From: a virus
Reading direction: 5' to 3' (one strand)
IMG/VR virus record: IMGVR_UViG_3300042301_003361
Location: 1-41,626 of that record
DNA: 41,626 nt
Below, one piece after another: positions 13,918 through 21,574 of this stretch. The position numbers and the translations under genes were made by a program. The notes beneath the pieces were generated by a model, which searched no databases, was not told the origin of the DNA, and was given only the letters and a program-made list of their open reading frames with translations. Numbering within the stretch: the first letter of the stretch is position 1; every line of letters begins with the position of its first letter.

Positions 13918-15573
13918 TTAAGCTTCACAGCTTGTGCAAGATAATATATCTCTTAGCAACTTCTGAGATGGACTTGCATTTCTTTGATAATAGAAAGTTT
14001 TCACTCCAATTTTCCATCCTTCAATTAATAATTGACTTACTTGCTTTGCTTCCGTTTTTAATGGAATCATTAAATTTAAACTTTGCGATTGGTCTATGAA
14101 TTTTTGTCTTTGAGAGGCTTGAATAACAATTTCTTTTTGACTTATTTCTCCAAATGTCTTGAAAACACTTTTCTCTAATTCAGATAAGAAGTCTAAATGT
14201 TGAACAGAACCGCCGTGAACAAGAATTGACTGCCACACTTCGTCTATATCTTTATTATACTTGATAAGCAATTCTTTTAGATATGGATTTTGATATGTAA
14301 ATGAACCTTTTGCAGTTTTTTTAATATAATAGCATGAATTTTCAGGTTCTATACTCTGCGATACCTGTCCAAGTATAAATGAAGACGATACAGTTGGAGC
14401 TATCGCTAGTGTTGTTGCGTTACGTCTTCCATAGCCTTTTAGTAATTCTGGCTCGCCAAGTAATTCTGCAAGATACTTAGTTGTTTCATCTGCTACTGAT
14501 CTTATAGTCTTCCATATTTGATTGTTCAACATTTTAGCTTCGATTGATTCAAATGGAATCATCTTGCTTTGTAACAATGAGTGCCATCCTAATCCACCTA
14601 GACCCAAAGCTCTTTGCTGCTTCGCAAAGTTATGAGCGGATTCCATGTGTTTAAGATTAGCAGATCTTTGAATAAACTCTTCACATACGCAATCTAATAT
14701 TATTATTGCATTTTTAATTATATTAGGATTAGCTTTAATTTTATCCCAGTGTAATAAATTAAGAGACATTAAAACACAAACAAAAGAGTTATCCTCATCT
14801 GAGGATAAACAGATTTCAGAACACAAATTACTAGCTTTAATATCTAAACCTTTATCTTTATAAACTTTAGGTTTATTATTATTAACGGTATCAGTAAAAA
14901 AGATATAAGGATAACCAGATTCAAATCTTTTACGAATTATAGATCCCCATATTTTTCTTTTAGCTGAGTCCCCTTCTTCCATTTCTTTCATCCATTGGTC
15001 AGAAATAGTAACTCCAAAACTCATATTCTGTATAGGATTTCCAACAGCGCGTATTTGAAGAAATTCTTCGATATCTGGATGCTCAACAGGAAGATAAGCT
15101 GCAAACGCTCCTCTTCTAGCAGAACCTTGACTAATAATATCAGCGGTCTTATCGAATAACTCCATGAACCTTACAGGTCCCTCTGTATTACCAGAAGTAC
15201 CTTTAACCTCACTACCTCTTTTTCTTAAATCACCAAAATACCCTGATGTACCACCAGCGAATTTAGACATCATTGCAACTTCACTTACCTTACTGAAAAT
15301 CTTAGCTGTGTCGTCTGGTATATAACTACCAAAGCAACTTACAGGAAGTCCTCTCTGTAAACCAAAGTTTGTCCAAACGGGCGTAGAGAAACTATAACAA
15401 CCTTCTGCTACATATTCTTCCGTTTCGTCTGCAAAACCTTTTATTCCACTATATTCCTCTACTTTATCTAGGATTTGTCTAATTCTACTTTCCGGCGAAA
15501 TACCGTCAAGTAAAACTCCTCTACTCAAGAAATCTCTTGAATCCTTATTCAACCATTTATACTTCTCTGTCAT
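13918..15573 (-). CDS. nrdA: Class I ribonucleotide reductase, alpha subunit
   Basis: 551 residues. Catalytic landmarks are complete: Cys80 (LPVSCFGSY) and Cys266 as the redox pair, NLCSE at 249-253 with the thiyl-radical Cys251 and the Asn/Glu, the Tyr528-Tyr529 pair in VKTFYYQ for radical transfer, and a C-terminal CTSC (546-549) that is re-reduced by thioredoxin/glutaredoxin. There is no N-terminal ATP-cone, so overall activity control by dATP through that domain is absent. It reduces ribonucleoside diphosphates to deoxy forms with the beta subunit encoded immediately upstream (1-bp gap). Probably transcribed from the promoter at 16922. Confidence 0.95.
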   Translation of the reverse strand: MTEKYKWLNKDSRDFLSRGVLLDGISPESRIRQILDKVEEYSGIKGFADETEEYVAEGCYSFSTPVWTNFGLQRGLPVSCFGSYIPDDTAKIFSKVSEVAMMSKFAGGTSGYFGDLRKRGSEVKGTSGNTEGPVRFMELFDKTADIISQGSARRGAFAAYLPVEHPDIEEFLQIRAVGNPIQNMSFGVTISDQWMKEMEEGDSAKRKIWGSIIRKRFESGYPYIFFTDTVNNNKPKVYKDKGLDIKASNLCSEICLSSDEDNSFVCVLMSLNLLHWDKIKANPNIIKNAIIILDCVCEEFIQRSANLKHMESAHNFAKQQRALGLGGLGWHSLLQSKMIPFESIEAKMLNNQIWKTIRSVADETTKYLAELLGEPELLKGYGRRNATTLAIAPTVSSSFILGQVSQSIEPENSCYYIKKTAKGSFTYQNPYLKELLIKYNKDIDEVWQSILVHGGSVQHLDFLSELEKSVFKTFGEISQKEIVIQASQRQKFIDQSQSLNLMIPLKTEAKQVSQLLIEGWKIGVKTFYYQRNASPSQKLLRDILSCTSCEA

Positions 15574-15574
15574 A

Positions 15575-16552
15575 TTAAAATAAATCTTCTTCGTTAAAAC
15601 TTTGATCTTTCATTGAGTATTCCGACGCTCTGTTTGCAAAGAAGTCTGTCATACCCTCCCCAATTATCTCTTCATTAAACCATGATGTTTTCTTTAGCTC
15701 ATTTTGATCTACTTCAAAAATACTCTTATATCCTATATCATTCAATGATGAATTCATACGATTTTTAATAAATTGTTCTAGTAAATAACAATTCAAGTTT
15801 TCATGGTAGAAATCACCAACTATCCATTTGATAATCTCACACTCGTATTTTACGGCCTGTTCTGCCTCGTGGCAAATCTTATTTTCAAGATCTTCATCAA
15901 ATAATTCAGGATATTCAGTTCTCAATTCATTGATTATCCTTATGCCAACAAATGCGTGCAGATACTCTTCCCTACTTGTGTATTCGACTTGTTTTGTTGT
16001 ATTCTTGAGGCAATCGTTTTTGAATTTTCTAAACCAAAGAATAGTATAGAATTGAGAAAACAACGCGATATTTTCAACAAAAAGAGTAAACAATATTAAA
16101 GAATATATAAATTGTTTCTTATTATCTGAATGGAATTTATGTAAATGTTTCTTTAGATACTGAACTCTTCCCTTTATTATATCTAATTTTAGAATATCGT
16201 CGAAAGCCTCTTCTAATCCAAGCACTTCAAGAAGTCTTTCATAAGCATTGCCATGAATAACCTCTGTATTCGCCATTACATAACCAAGATCATTTATGCT
16301 AGGGTGCGGAAGATTATCTCCAAGTTTAGACCAGAATTTCTTAACTGAAATTTCTAACTGACCTATCGTTGATAGAGATTTAACTATCATCTCTCTTTCA
16401 GCTTCGCTTAGATATATCTTAAAGTCTTGTACATCGCTACTAAAGCTAAATTCCTTATCTGTCCAGAAGCTGCCATGTAATGCTTCAATAAATGTTCTTG
16501 TCCACGGATATAAATCCGGCTTTCTACTAATCTGTTCGTCAAATAGTCCCAT
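15575..16552 (-). CDS. nrdB: Class I ribonucleotide reductase, beta subunit
   Basis: 325 residues, ferritin-like. Metal ligands follow the family spacing: Glu67 as the probable first ligand, Glu97 and His100 (NTEVIH), Glu160 (FVENI), Glu196 and His199 (EYLH). Tyr104 follows His100 by four residues, exactly where E. coli NrdB has its radical Tyr122, so a tyrosyl radical is expected. The acidic C-terminus (SFNEEDLF) is the tail that docks into the alpha subunit. Starts one base after the stop of the FmdB-like gene. Confidence 0.95.
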   Translation of the reverse strand: MGLFDEQISRKPDLYPWTRTFIEALHGSFWTDKEFSFSSDVQDFKIYLSEAEREMIVKSLSTIGQLEISVKKFWSKLGDNLPHPSINDLGYVMANTEVIHGNAYERLLEVLGLEEAFDDILKLDIIKGRVQYLKKHLHKFHSDNKKQFIYSLILFTLFVENIALFSQFYTILWFRKFKNDCLKNTTKQVEYTSREEYLHAFVGIRIINELRTEYPELFDEDLENKICHEAEQAVKYECEIIKWIVGDFYHENLNCYLLEQFIKNRMNSSLNDIGYKSIFEVDQNELKKTSWFNEEIIGEGMTDFFANRASEYSMKDQSFNEEDLF

Positions 16553-16553
16553 A

Positions 16554-16913
16554 TTAGACTTCTATCGGTTTGTTTTTATTTTCCTCAGGGTGTCTTTTTC
16601 CACCACGTTTTTTTGCATAATCATCAAAATACTTTTGCTTAACGGGGTCAACACCACCATTTTTTTCTGCTCTTTTTTCTGATAATTCTGCTGAACGATC
16701 CATTAGATCCCCATACGTTCCTTGTTTATTTGTTTTATTTACGAATTGTTTAGATGAAAAAGGATCGACTTTGGTATCCATCCCTATTTGCGGACTTGAC
16801 CAAACTCGATCCCATTCTTCACCATCTTCGGAGTATTCATGAACTTCATTCATACCCTGTAAAACATCTTTTATCTCCCCTGTTTTGGGGTTCTTATACA
16901 TGTATATTGGCAT
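16554..16913 (-). CDS. FmdB-like small protein without zinc ribbon cysteines
   Basis: 119 residues from ATG 16913. The N-terminus, MPIYMYKNPKTGEIKDVLQGM, has the shape of FmdB-type regulators (MPxYxYxCxxCGxxxExxQ) but the Cys residues are replaced, as in several phage versions. The rest is charged and probably disordered, with a Lys/Arg-rich end (DDYAKKRGGKRHPEENKNKP). The start is fixed by the promoter: an in-frame ATG at 16961 would lie upstream of the -10, inside the end of the clpP-like gene. First gene of the nrdB-nrdA transcript. Function unknown. Confidence 0.65.
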   Translation of the reverse strand: MPIYMYKNPKTGEIKDVLQGMNEVHEYSEDGEEWDRVWSSPQIGMDTKVDPFSSKQFVNKTNKQGTYGDLMDRSAELSEKRAEKNGGVDPVKQKYFDDYAKKRGGKRHPEENKNKPIEV

Positions 16914-16921
16914 AGTGAGAC

Positions 16922-16949
16922 ATTTTACACTTCCCAGATGGAAAGTCAA
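16922..16949 (-). promoter_or_regulatory. Promoter of the FmdB-like/nrdB/nrdA operon (leaderless)
   Basis: Minus strand: TTGACT (16949-16944), 16 bp, TAAAAT (16927-16922). Only 8 nt separate the -10 from ATG 16913, so transcription should begin within about two bases of the start codon. It sits directly after the stop of the ClpP-like gene at 16958. Confidence 0.7.
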
Positions 16950-16957
16950 GTTTTTTT

Positions 16958-17563
16958 TCAAACAATAAGTATCTCTGCCTTTATATCAACTCTAAATGTT
17001 GGAATGTGAATATGATTTACTATTCCTTCTACTTTAGCTTCTTCTGGAGTTAAGAACCAGTCACAATCTTTTCTCTTTGATAAATTTTTAACAAGCCAGT
17101 CTTTACGTTTCCCAAGATGGGAGCTAATTTTCTCAAAGAAAGAGTGTTCACTGTTATTTAAATTATCAACTAAAGACTTAACATCTCCTAAGTTTCCGTT
17201 AATACCACCCAACTGCATCCCATGGATCATTATAGTGGCGCTAGAACCCGCAAATCTAAGACCTTTGTCTCCATAGCAGAATACATACGCACCCGCGCTC
17301 ATAGCCTGTCCTGCGACGATTGTGGCTAATTGTAGGCCATTCTTACGAGCAGCATCCATTACGGATAACATACCATTTAAAGAATAGATATCGCCGCCAG
17401 ATGATTCTATATAAATCGGTAAGACTTCCTGCCCAAGAGTTAAAGCATCTGTTACTGTTGAACTAAATGCCCTTACTGTTCTAGGTGTGAAATCTTCCAA
17501 AAAGAATGTCTTTGGGGAAGATACGTTATTTACAAAACTATTTCCATTTATAATCCACTTCAT
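16958..17563 (-). CDS. ClpP-like serine protease
   Basis: 201 residues. The ClpP/crotonase fold shows YIESSGGDIYSLNGML (oxyanion region), GQAMSAGAYVF with nucleophile Ser89, IMIHGM with His114, and a probable Asp168 in CDWFLTPEEAKVEGIV, aligned with the family's third residue. Phage ClpP-like proteases often mature capsid or cleave scaffolding, but this one lies among nucleotide-metabolism genes, so proteolysis of host or regulatory proteins is as likely. No adjacent Clp ATPase gene is seen. Confidence 0.85.
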   Translation of the reverse strand: MKWIINGNSFVNNVSSPKTFFLEDFTPRTVRAFSSTVTDALTLGQEVLPIYIESSGGDIYSLNGMLSVMDAARKNGLQLATIVAGQAMSAGAYVFCYGDKGLRFAGSSATIMIHGMQLGGINGNLGDVKSLVDNLNNSEHSFFEKISSHLGKRKDWLVKNLSKRKDCDWFLTPEEAKVEGIVNHIHIPTFRVDIKAEILIV

Positions 17564-17564
17564 A

Positions 17565-18653
17565 TTATATTACTGATGATAACAATATATCTACTGTATT
17601 TGCTGCTGTAAATTTATTTACTAGGTTACTATTATCAACAACAAAATTATTTTTCTTCCACTCAACTGCTTCATCAAGAGCACTTAAACAATCCTCGTGT
17701 GAGAACATATACATATTGCCTTGATTAAATATATCACCTTTCTTGAAGAAGAAGTTGTCATAGATTTCAACTTTCTTAGAAGGTTTCACTTTTATACACT
17801 GAGCTTCATCTATATAACTCTTGTGACCGTGTGCGTCAAGGAATATTCCTATTTTTCCAAGACATAGATTTTGGAAAGCCGGGAGGTTCCATCCCTCAGC
17901 ACCACTTAACCCACTCAAATCAATATCTATGGAATTTAGAATATCATTATAAACTTCATTCTTTTGTTGGAATGGTATGAAGCTAATATTCCACGGCACC
18001 TTACCATTGAAAAGTATATTTATATTTTTGACCTGCCAGTCTTCTGCAACGTGAGGATTCGTAATGCAACAATTCAATCTGTACTTATCATTGTTGCCAA
18101 ATTTCTTAGCCCAAAGTGATAGTATTTCGCTGGTCAACTTCCTTCTCTCAAATTTCCCGAACAAACCAAATGTTATAACATCTTCCTGGGTTTTCTTCTG
18201 AACTTCCTTTTTATAGAAATGAGTCGAGTCAAAAAAGTTTGGGCAGTATTCAACATTATTAACACCATAACTAGAAAATATTTCTTTTGAATATTGGGAT
18301 GTTACAAATACTTTACTTTTCGTAGATAAGATATTCTTCTCGGTTTCTGTTATTGAGTCGGTTTCGTGTGCGGTAAATAAAACTTGATTCTTTGCATGTA
18401 TATTACTCCACGATCCAGCTATATGCCATAGCTTTATATTAGTGTCAACTTTATGAAACTCTCTTGGACCTTTCTGAATACAAAAAGATAACCAATCAAT
18501 AAAGTTTTGATCGGTTTTATATGATGAAAGATCTACATTTCCAGAGATAGGAAATATATTCGGAAAAATCTTTCTATTGTAAAGCTCTCTAAGTATCCCA
18601 ACTGATACTTGTCCCAAACTGAGAGAATTTATTGGTACTTCTAAATTAAACAT
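17565..18653 (-). CDS. GT4-like glycosyltransferase
   Basis: 362 residues, normal for GT-B. The N-terminal domain has LSLGQVSVGILRELYNR and later KVFVTSQYSKEIFSSYGV with VEYCPNFFD, the interdomain crossing. The C-terminal domain has ITFGLFGKFERRKL (donor-side strand and basic residues), then IDIDLSGLSGAEGWNLPAFQNLCLG, where SGAEGWNLPAFQ fills the E-x7-E region. It is separated from the main glycan cassette by nrdAB and clpP, and lies 1 bp upstream of the ClpP-like gene. Confidence 0.75.
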   Translation of the reverse strand: MFNLEVPINSLSLGQVSVGILRELYNRKIFPNIFPISGNVDLSSYKTDQNFIDWLSFCIQKGPREFHKVDTNIKLWHIAGSWSNIHAKNQVLFTAHETDSITETEKNILSTKSKVFVTSQYSKEIFSSYGVNNVEYCPNFFDSTHFYKKEVQKKTQEDVITFGLFGKFERRKLTSEILSLWAKKFGNNDKYRLNCCITNPHVAEDWQVKNINILFNGKVPWNISFIPFQQKNEVYNDILNSIDIDLSGLSGAEGWNLPAFQNLCLGKIGIFLDAHGHKSYIDEAQCIKVKPSKKVEIYDNFFFKKGDIFNQGNMYMFSHEDCLSALDEAVEWKKNNFVVDNSNLVNKFTAANTVDILLSSVI

Positions 18654-18662
18654 ATTTTTATT

Positions 18663-18986
18663 TTACTTGCTTTCAATCCACTTATCAAGAGTAGAGTTTA
18701 CAAACTCCACCGGATACTCCTCATCAAAACACAGTAATTTTATCGTGAATGTCTTGAATTTTGATATAACTGAACCAACGAATCTAAAGCAGGATTTTTC
18801 GTTGTCAAATACTTTTTCGTTTTTTGTGTAGATTTTGTTTATATTACTCTTATTAAATACAGAGGTTTCAAGAACCCATAAGTTGTCTCTGAAATTGACC
18901 GAGAATAATATATTTATGTCATCGCCTTTTGGTGATTTTATATATTCCTCGACATGTGTTATGTAGGTTGGTCGAGCATTTTCCAT
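18663..18986 (-). CDS. Unknown small protein
   Basis: 107 residues from ATG 18986, overlapping the end of the membrane-protein gene by 28 nt. Predicted mainly beta (INILFSVNFRDNLWVLETSVF, TFTIKLLCFDEEYPVEF) with a short C-terminal helix. No motif or family recognised. Tight packing between the membrane protein and the GT4-like gene supports it as a real gene. Confidence 0.55.
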   Translation of the reverse strand: MENARPTYITHVEEYIKSPKGDDINILFSVNFRDNLWVLETSVFNKSNINKIYTKNEKVFDNEKSCFRFVGSVISKFKTFTIKLLCFDEEYPVEFVNSTLDKWIESK

Positions 18987-19252
18987 AGTAAAAGTGACGT
19001 TACTGGATATATGAAGATATACTCAAATTGAAGTGTAGAAAATACAAACAGAAATAAAGATATCCAAAATGTTATACAAAATGGACATTTTATTAATTCT
19101 AATGTGAAGTTCTCAATACGTGCCTTTTCTTTTGAAACTATTCTCTTTTTAAGAAAATTTATAAATGGCTTTCTTAAAAAATCTAATATAGAAGCCCTTA
19201 TAATCATATAATTTATAAAGGTAAATATTAAAGAAGCTATAATTATTTCCAT
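18959..19252 (-). CDS. Small membrane protein with CPFC motif (DUF1360-like)
   Basis: 97 residues. Hydrophobic helices lie at residues about 1-21 and 62-93, with a basic loop between them. LIKCPFCITFWISL at the start of the second hydrophobic stretch resembles the CxxCxGFW motif of DUF1360-type phage and bacterial membrane proteins. Function of that group is not known. Overlaps the dNMP kinase gene by 10 nt. Confidence 0.6.
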   Translation of the reverse strand: MEIIIASLIFTFINYMIIRASILDFLRKPFINFLKKRIVSKEKARIENFTLELIKCPFCITFWISLFLFVFSTLQFEYIFIYPVTSLLLWKMLDQPT

Positions 19253-19839
19253 ATTGTTTCTTTAGATTTTAGAAATTCAATTACTTGATTTCGAGCCTGG
19301 ACTTTCTTAATTTCATCATCTCCAAATCTATTCCAAGAAAATTGAGAATCTGACAATTCTTTTAGTTTTGAAGATCTTTTGGCTTCATCTTCATTTGCTG
19401 GCTGAACTATAGATCCATCTGGATTTATCAAACTTATATTTATTAGATGACCATTCATTGTATTTTTCAGCCAATAGACTTCATCATCTTCGTAGTCGCA
19501 AAACCTAACATCTGTTATTACTGCAACATCTGTAAATTCTTGGACAGATTGTAGAGATTTTTCTATATTTTCTATCCAATACCTTCCTTTTGAAACTTCT
19601 CTTTTCGCGCAGCCATAAGCCACCATTATAGGCCTTAATATATTCTTATTTTCTTTATTGTTAGTAAAAGATGAGAAGCCAAAATTATTAAAAATAAATG
19701 AACTTAATTCATGCTTTAACAAATCTGCAAATGCAAATCTTTTACATTTTAAATTTTCTGCTACAAAAAATTCTTTAGCAAATTCGTAGAATGAATCCTT
19801 TCCGCTAGTAGCCGAACCGGTTAAACCAATTACTTTCAT
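19243..19839 (-). CDS. Deoxynucleoside monophosphate kinase
   Basis: 198 residues. P-loop at the N-terminus (IGLTGSATSGKDSF, residues 4-17), then RFAFADLLKHELS, the substrate-binding helix pattern of phage T4 gp1-type kinases, and VITDVRFCDYEDDEV, a Walker-B-like strand with the DVR motif. The family phosphorylates dNMPs (in T4: dTMP, dGMP and 5-hydroxymethyl-dCMP). The ATG overlaps the RNase HI stop (ATGA), so the two are translated together and share the promoter at 20252. Confidence 0.85.
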   Translation of the reverse strand: MKVIGLTGSATSGKDSFYEFAKEFFVAENLKCKRFAFADLLKHELSSFIFNNFGFSSFTNNKENKNILRPIMVAYGCAKREVSKGRYWIENIEKSLQSVQEFTDVAVITDVRFCDYEDDEVYWLKNTMNGHLINISLINPDGSIVQPANEDEAKRSSKLKELSDSQFSWNRFGDDEIKKVQARNQVIEFLKSKETIWK

Positions 19840-20246
19840 TTTGAAGATGCTAGATTATCTGCCAACTCGTTATACTCATTTCCGTTATGTCCCTTAACCC
19901 ATTCAAAGTCAACACACTTCATTCTCTGAACTTCTTTGTCCAGAAGAGACCATAGATCAGTATTTTTATTCCTCTTCCAATTTTTTGTCATCGTTCCGAT
20001 AACGTACTGCGAGTCGGTGATTACCTTAACCAAGGAGTTGTTAGGACAGCGTTTTAACGCTTCTAAAACCGCAGTAATTTCCATTCTGTTATTAGTTGTG
20101 TTCGTAGCTTTGCCGGAAGACATAGTATGTCCTGGGATGGCTGAATTTATCAAAACGTAACCCCACCCGCCTCGGTTATTTTTGTCTCCATTATTCATGC
20201 AAGAACCATCAGTGTAAACTGTAAAATCGTAAAAAATATTCTTCAT
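19836..20246 (-). CDS. rnhA: Ribonuclease HI
   Basis: 136 residues from ATG 20246. The four catalytic carboxylates are Asp13 (YTDGSC), Glu56 (NNRMEITAV), Asp78 (ITDSQYV) and Asp130 (NELADNLA), with His120 in KGHNG nearby. It degrades the RNA strand of RNA-DNA hybrids, for example primers. The frame is open to 20303, but the well-formed promoter at 20252-20279 ends 5 nt before ATG 20246, so the upstream codons are unlikely to be used. First gene of the RNase H-dNMP kinase transcript. Confidence 0.92.
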   Translation of the reverse strand: MKNIFYDFTVYTDGSCMNNGDKNNRGGWGYVLINSAIPGHTMSSGKATNTTNNRMEITAVLEALKRCPNNSLVKVITDSQYVIGTMTKNWKRNKNTDLWSLLDKEVQRMKCVDFEWVKGHNGNEYNELADNLASSK

Positions 20247-20251
20247 TCCAA

Positions 20252-20279
20252 AATATAAATTATTTAACATGAAAGTCAA
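20252..20279 (-). promoter_or_regulatory. Promoter of rnhA (leaderless)
   Basis: Minus strand: TTGACT (20279-20274), 16 bp, TATATT (20257-20252). The start codon lies 5 nt beyond the -10, so the mRNA should begin at or beside the ATG. A second TTGACT occurs 22 nt further upstream in the same orientation. Confidence 0.7.
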
Positions 20280-20303
20280 GATGTTTTTCGGAAAGTCAAT
20301 CAT

Positions 20304-21031
20304 GTTTTATAAATTATTTTACTATTAAGAGATATCTAAATCTGAAAGATTTGGTTATCTCAAGAGGATCGTGAGATCCTCTTAACTGTAACGCTATATA
20401 GCGTGTTAGCTATAATAGCGTAAGCTACAAGGCGTATTAGCTAATATAAGCGTATTCGCTATATAGCGTTATTGATAAATACTTCGTATTTCTCAGGAAG
20501 CGCTTAATCTTTCAGATTAATCACTTCCTTAATAATAATTAAAATTATTATCAGGAAGAAATAGAGAGCGCCGTTGGCGCTATCTATGCCCTTCTCTCGT
20601 TGCCTCGTTCAGGGCAGGGGGTTTCTTGCCCCTGATAGATTTTTATCTAATAGAGTTCAGTGAGCCAGAGCCAATTTATGTAATCTACCTTTCCTCTCTA
20701 GCCTGTCGGCAGTTCGGTTTAGACGTGAGTCTAATGCAGAAACTTCACTACCCTGTGGGGGACTTGGCGGAGATTCGTTACCAAGCAACCGATCAGTCTG
20801 CCCAGCCAGTTTATTAGACTTTCGGCCTGTAGATACTACCCAATCGGTTTATTCGTTTCTAATCTCGGCGGCTTTGAGAATTTCTTCTCTCGGCTGTGCG
20901 TTGTCAAACCCCTGAAGACAGAGCGCCGCGATTACAATTTGGATCAACTCCCGGAATTGAAGCTTCCCGGAGCTTTGAACTTGGAGTACCAAGTTCCTAT
21001 GTCTTGCCCGCAAATACATGCGTTCATCATA
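20304..21031 (-). ncRNA. Candidate large structured RNA (gene-free, many hairpins)
   Basis: About 730 bp with no credible gene, visibly richer in G+C than its flanks. Perfect stem-loops include 20338-20352 (6 bp), 20362-20383 (9 bp, 4-nt loop), 20477-20491, 20504-20520, 20524-20558 (about 15 bp in two segments), 20567-20581, 20636-20649, 20876-20889 and 20977-20996 (8 bp, 4-nt loop); 20609-20635 is a stem with one bulge. A promoter at 21032-21059 points into it on the minus strand, which is why I give that strand; the hairpins themselves do not fix it. Size and a setting in a phage recall the GOLLD and ROOL classes of giant ornate RNAs, but I cannot match it to either by eye. No clear terminator precedes the rnhA promoter. 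Confidence 0.6.
20389..20472. repeat. Cluster of short GCGTA/TAGCT repeats
   Basis: Five degenerate units of roughly 14-18 bp, each centred on AGCGT followed by TATT or T(T)AGCT. The outer units contain the palindromes ACGCTATATAGCGT (20391-20404) and CGCTATATAGCG (20457-20468). They could be the arms of a multi-hairpin RNA or iteron-like protein-binding sites. Confidence 0.55.
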
Positions 21032-21059
21032 ATTCTACTCTGTATGTAAAATAAATCAA
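21032..21059 (-). promoter_or_regulatory. Promoter reading into the structured region
   Basis: Minus strand: TTGATT (21059-21054), 16 bp, TAGAAT (21037-21032). The predicted start is near 21025, just before the first hairpins. Its -35 lies 8 bp from the -35 of the divergent promoter at 21068. Confidence 0.55.
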
Positions 21060-21067
21060 GAAAAAAG

Positions 21068-21095
21068 TTGACATTTTTTCAAAAAAAACTATAGT
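21068..21095 (+). promoter_or_regulatory. Promoter of the phosphatase/lipoprotein operon (leaderless)
   Basis: Plus strand: TTGACA (21068-21073), 16 bp made of T6-C-A8-C, TATAGT (21090-21095). ATG 21101 lies 5 nt beyond the -10, the same distance as at rnhA, so a leaderless mRNA is expected. This is the closest match to consensus in the window. Confidence 0.75.
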
Positions 21096-21100
21096 TCGAC

Positions 21101-21574
21101 ATGAATATAACAGAACTAATCATTTCAGAGACATTTAGGAACTCTCAGAAAAACGTCTGCAACGTAAAAAGAAGGGACGTTGCCTACTGGGCAACAGAAC
21201 TAAATCCAGAAACAGATATCTGGATTTCGATTGGCGAGCCAGAATTACTAGAAAGTGTAATAACTAATCCAATATTAAATAAAGTACCATCTTTACATAT
21301 TCAATTTTGGGATGTTGAAATAGATACTTTTGGAGTATTAAATGAAAAATACCCTGTCGCCTCAGATGAGGAGATAAAAACTATATTTGATTTTATTTTA
21401 AAACATAAAGATAAAAACATTTTAGTTAATTGCGCGGCTGGAATATCAAGATCAGGGGCTATTGCCGCCTTTTGTTCTGATATTCTCGGATATAATTGGA
21501 TTGGAGTTGGCTTGGAAAGAGCAGTTCCAAATAAATACATATATAACAAATTGATAAAATATCATGAAAACTAA
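21101..21574 (+). CDS. Tyrosine/dual-specificity phosphatase-like protein
   Basis: 157 residues. The P-loop VNCAAGISRSG (109-119) has the C-x5-R signature with nucleophile Cys111 and Arg117, preceded by a strand and followed by a helix as in dual-specificity phosphatases; an upstream acidic stretch (QFWDVEIDTFG) could hold the general-acid Asp. It is compact, like other phage and poxvirus DSPs. Substrate unknown: phosphoproteins, RNA 5' ends or sugar phosphates are all possible in this superfamily. Transcribed from its own near-consensus promoter with the lipoprotein gene, which it overlaps by 11 nt. Confidence 0.75.
   Translation: MNITELIISETFRNSQKNVCNVKRRDVAYWATELNPETDIWISIGEPELLESVITNPILNKVPSLHIQFWDVEIDTFGVLNEKYPVASDEEIKTIFDFILKHKDKNILVNCAAGISRSGAIAAFCSDILGYNWIGVGLERAVPNKYIYNKLIKYHEN

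Noticed and set aside
13903-13925. TTGACA on the plus strand near the nrdA stop
   Set aside because: No -10 at 16-18 bp and no plus-strand gene downstream.
20389-20472. CRISPR array
   Set aside because: The repeats are short, degenerate and palindromic, with no constant spacer length and no cas genes in the window.
20626-20817. A 63-codon open frame on the plus strand inside the gene-free island
   Set aside because: It runs through several hairpins, resembles no protein and has no start signal; it is better explained as chance within structured sequence.
20821-21000. Possible tRNA genes in the G+C-rich part of the island
   Set aside because: I looked for a T-loop GTTCGAnnC with a matching acceptor stem and found none; the stems present do not make a cloverleaf.
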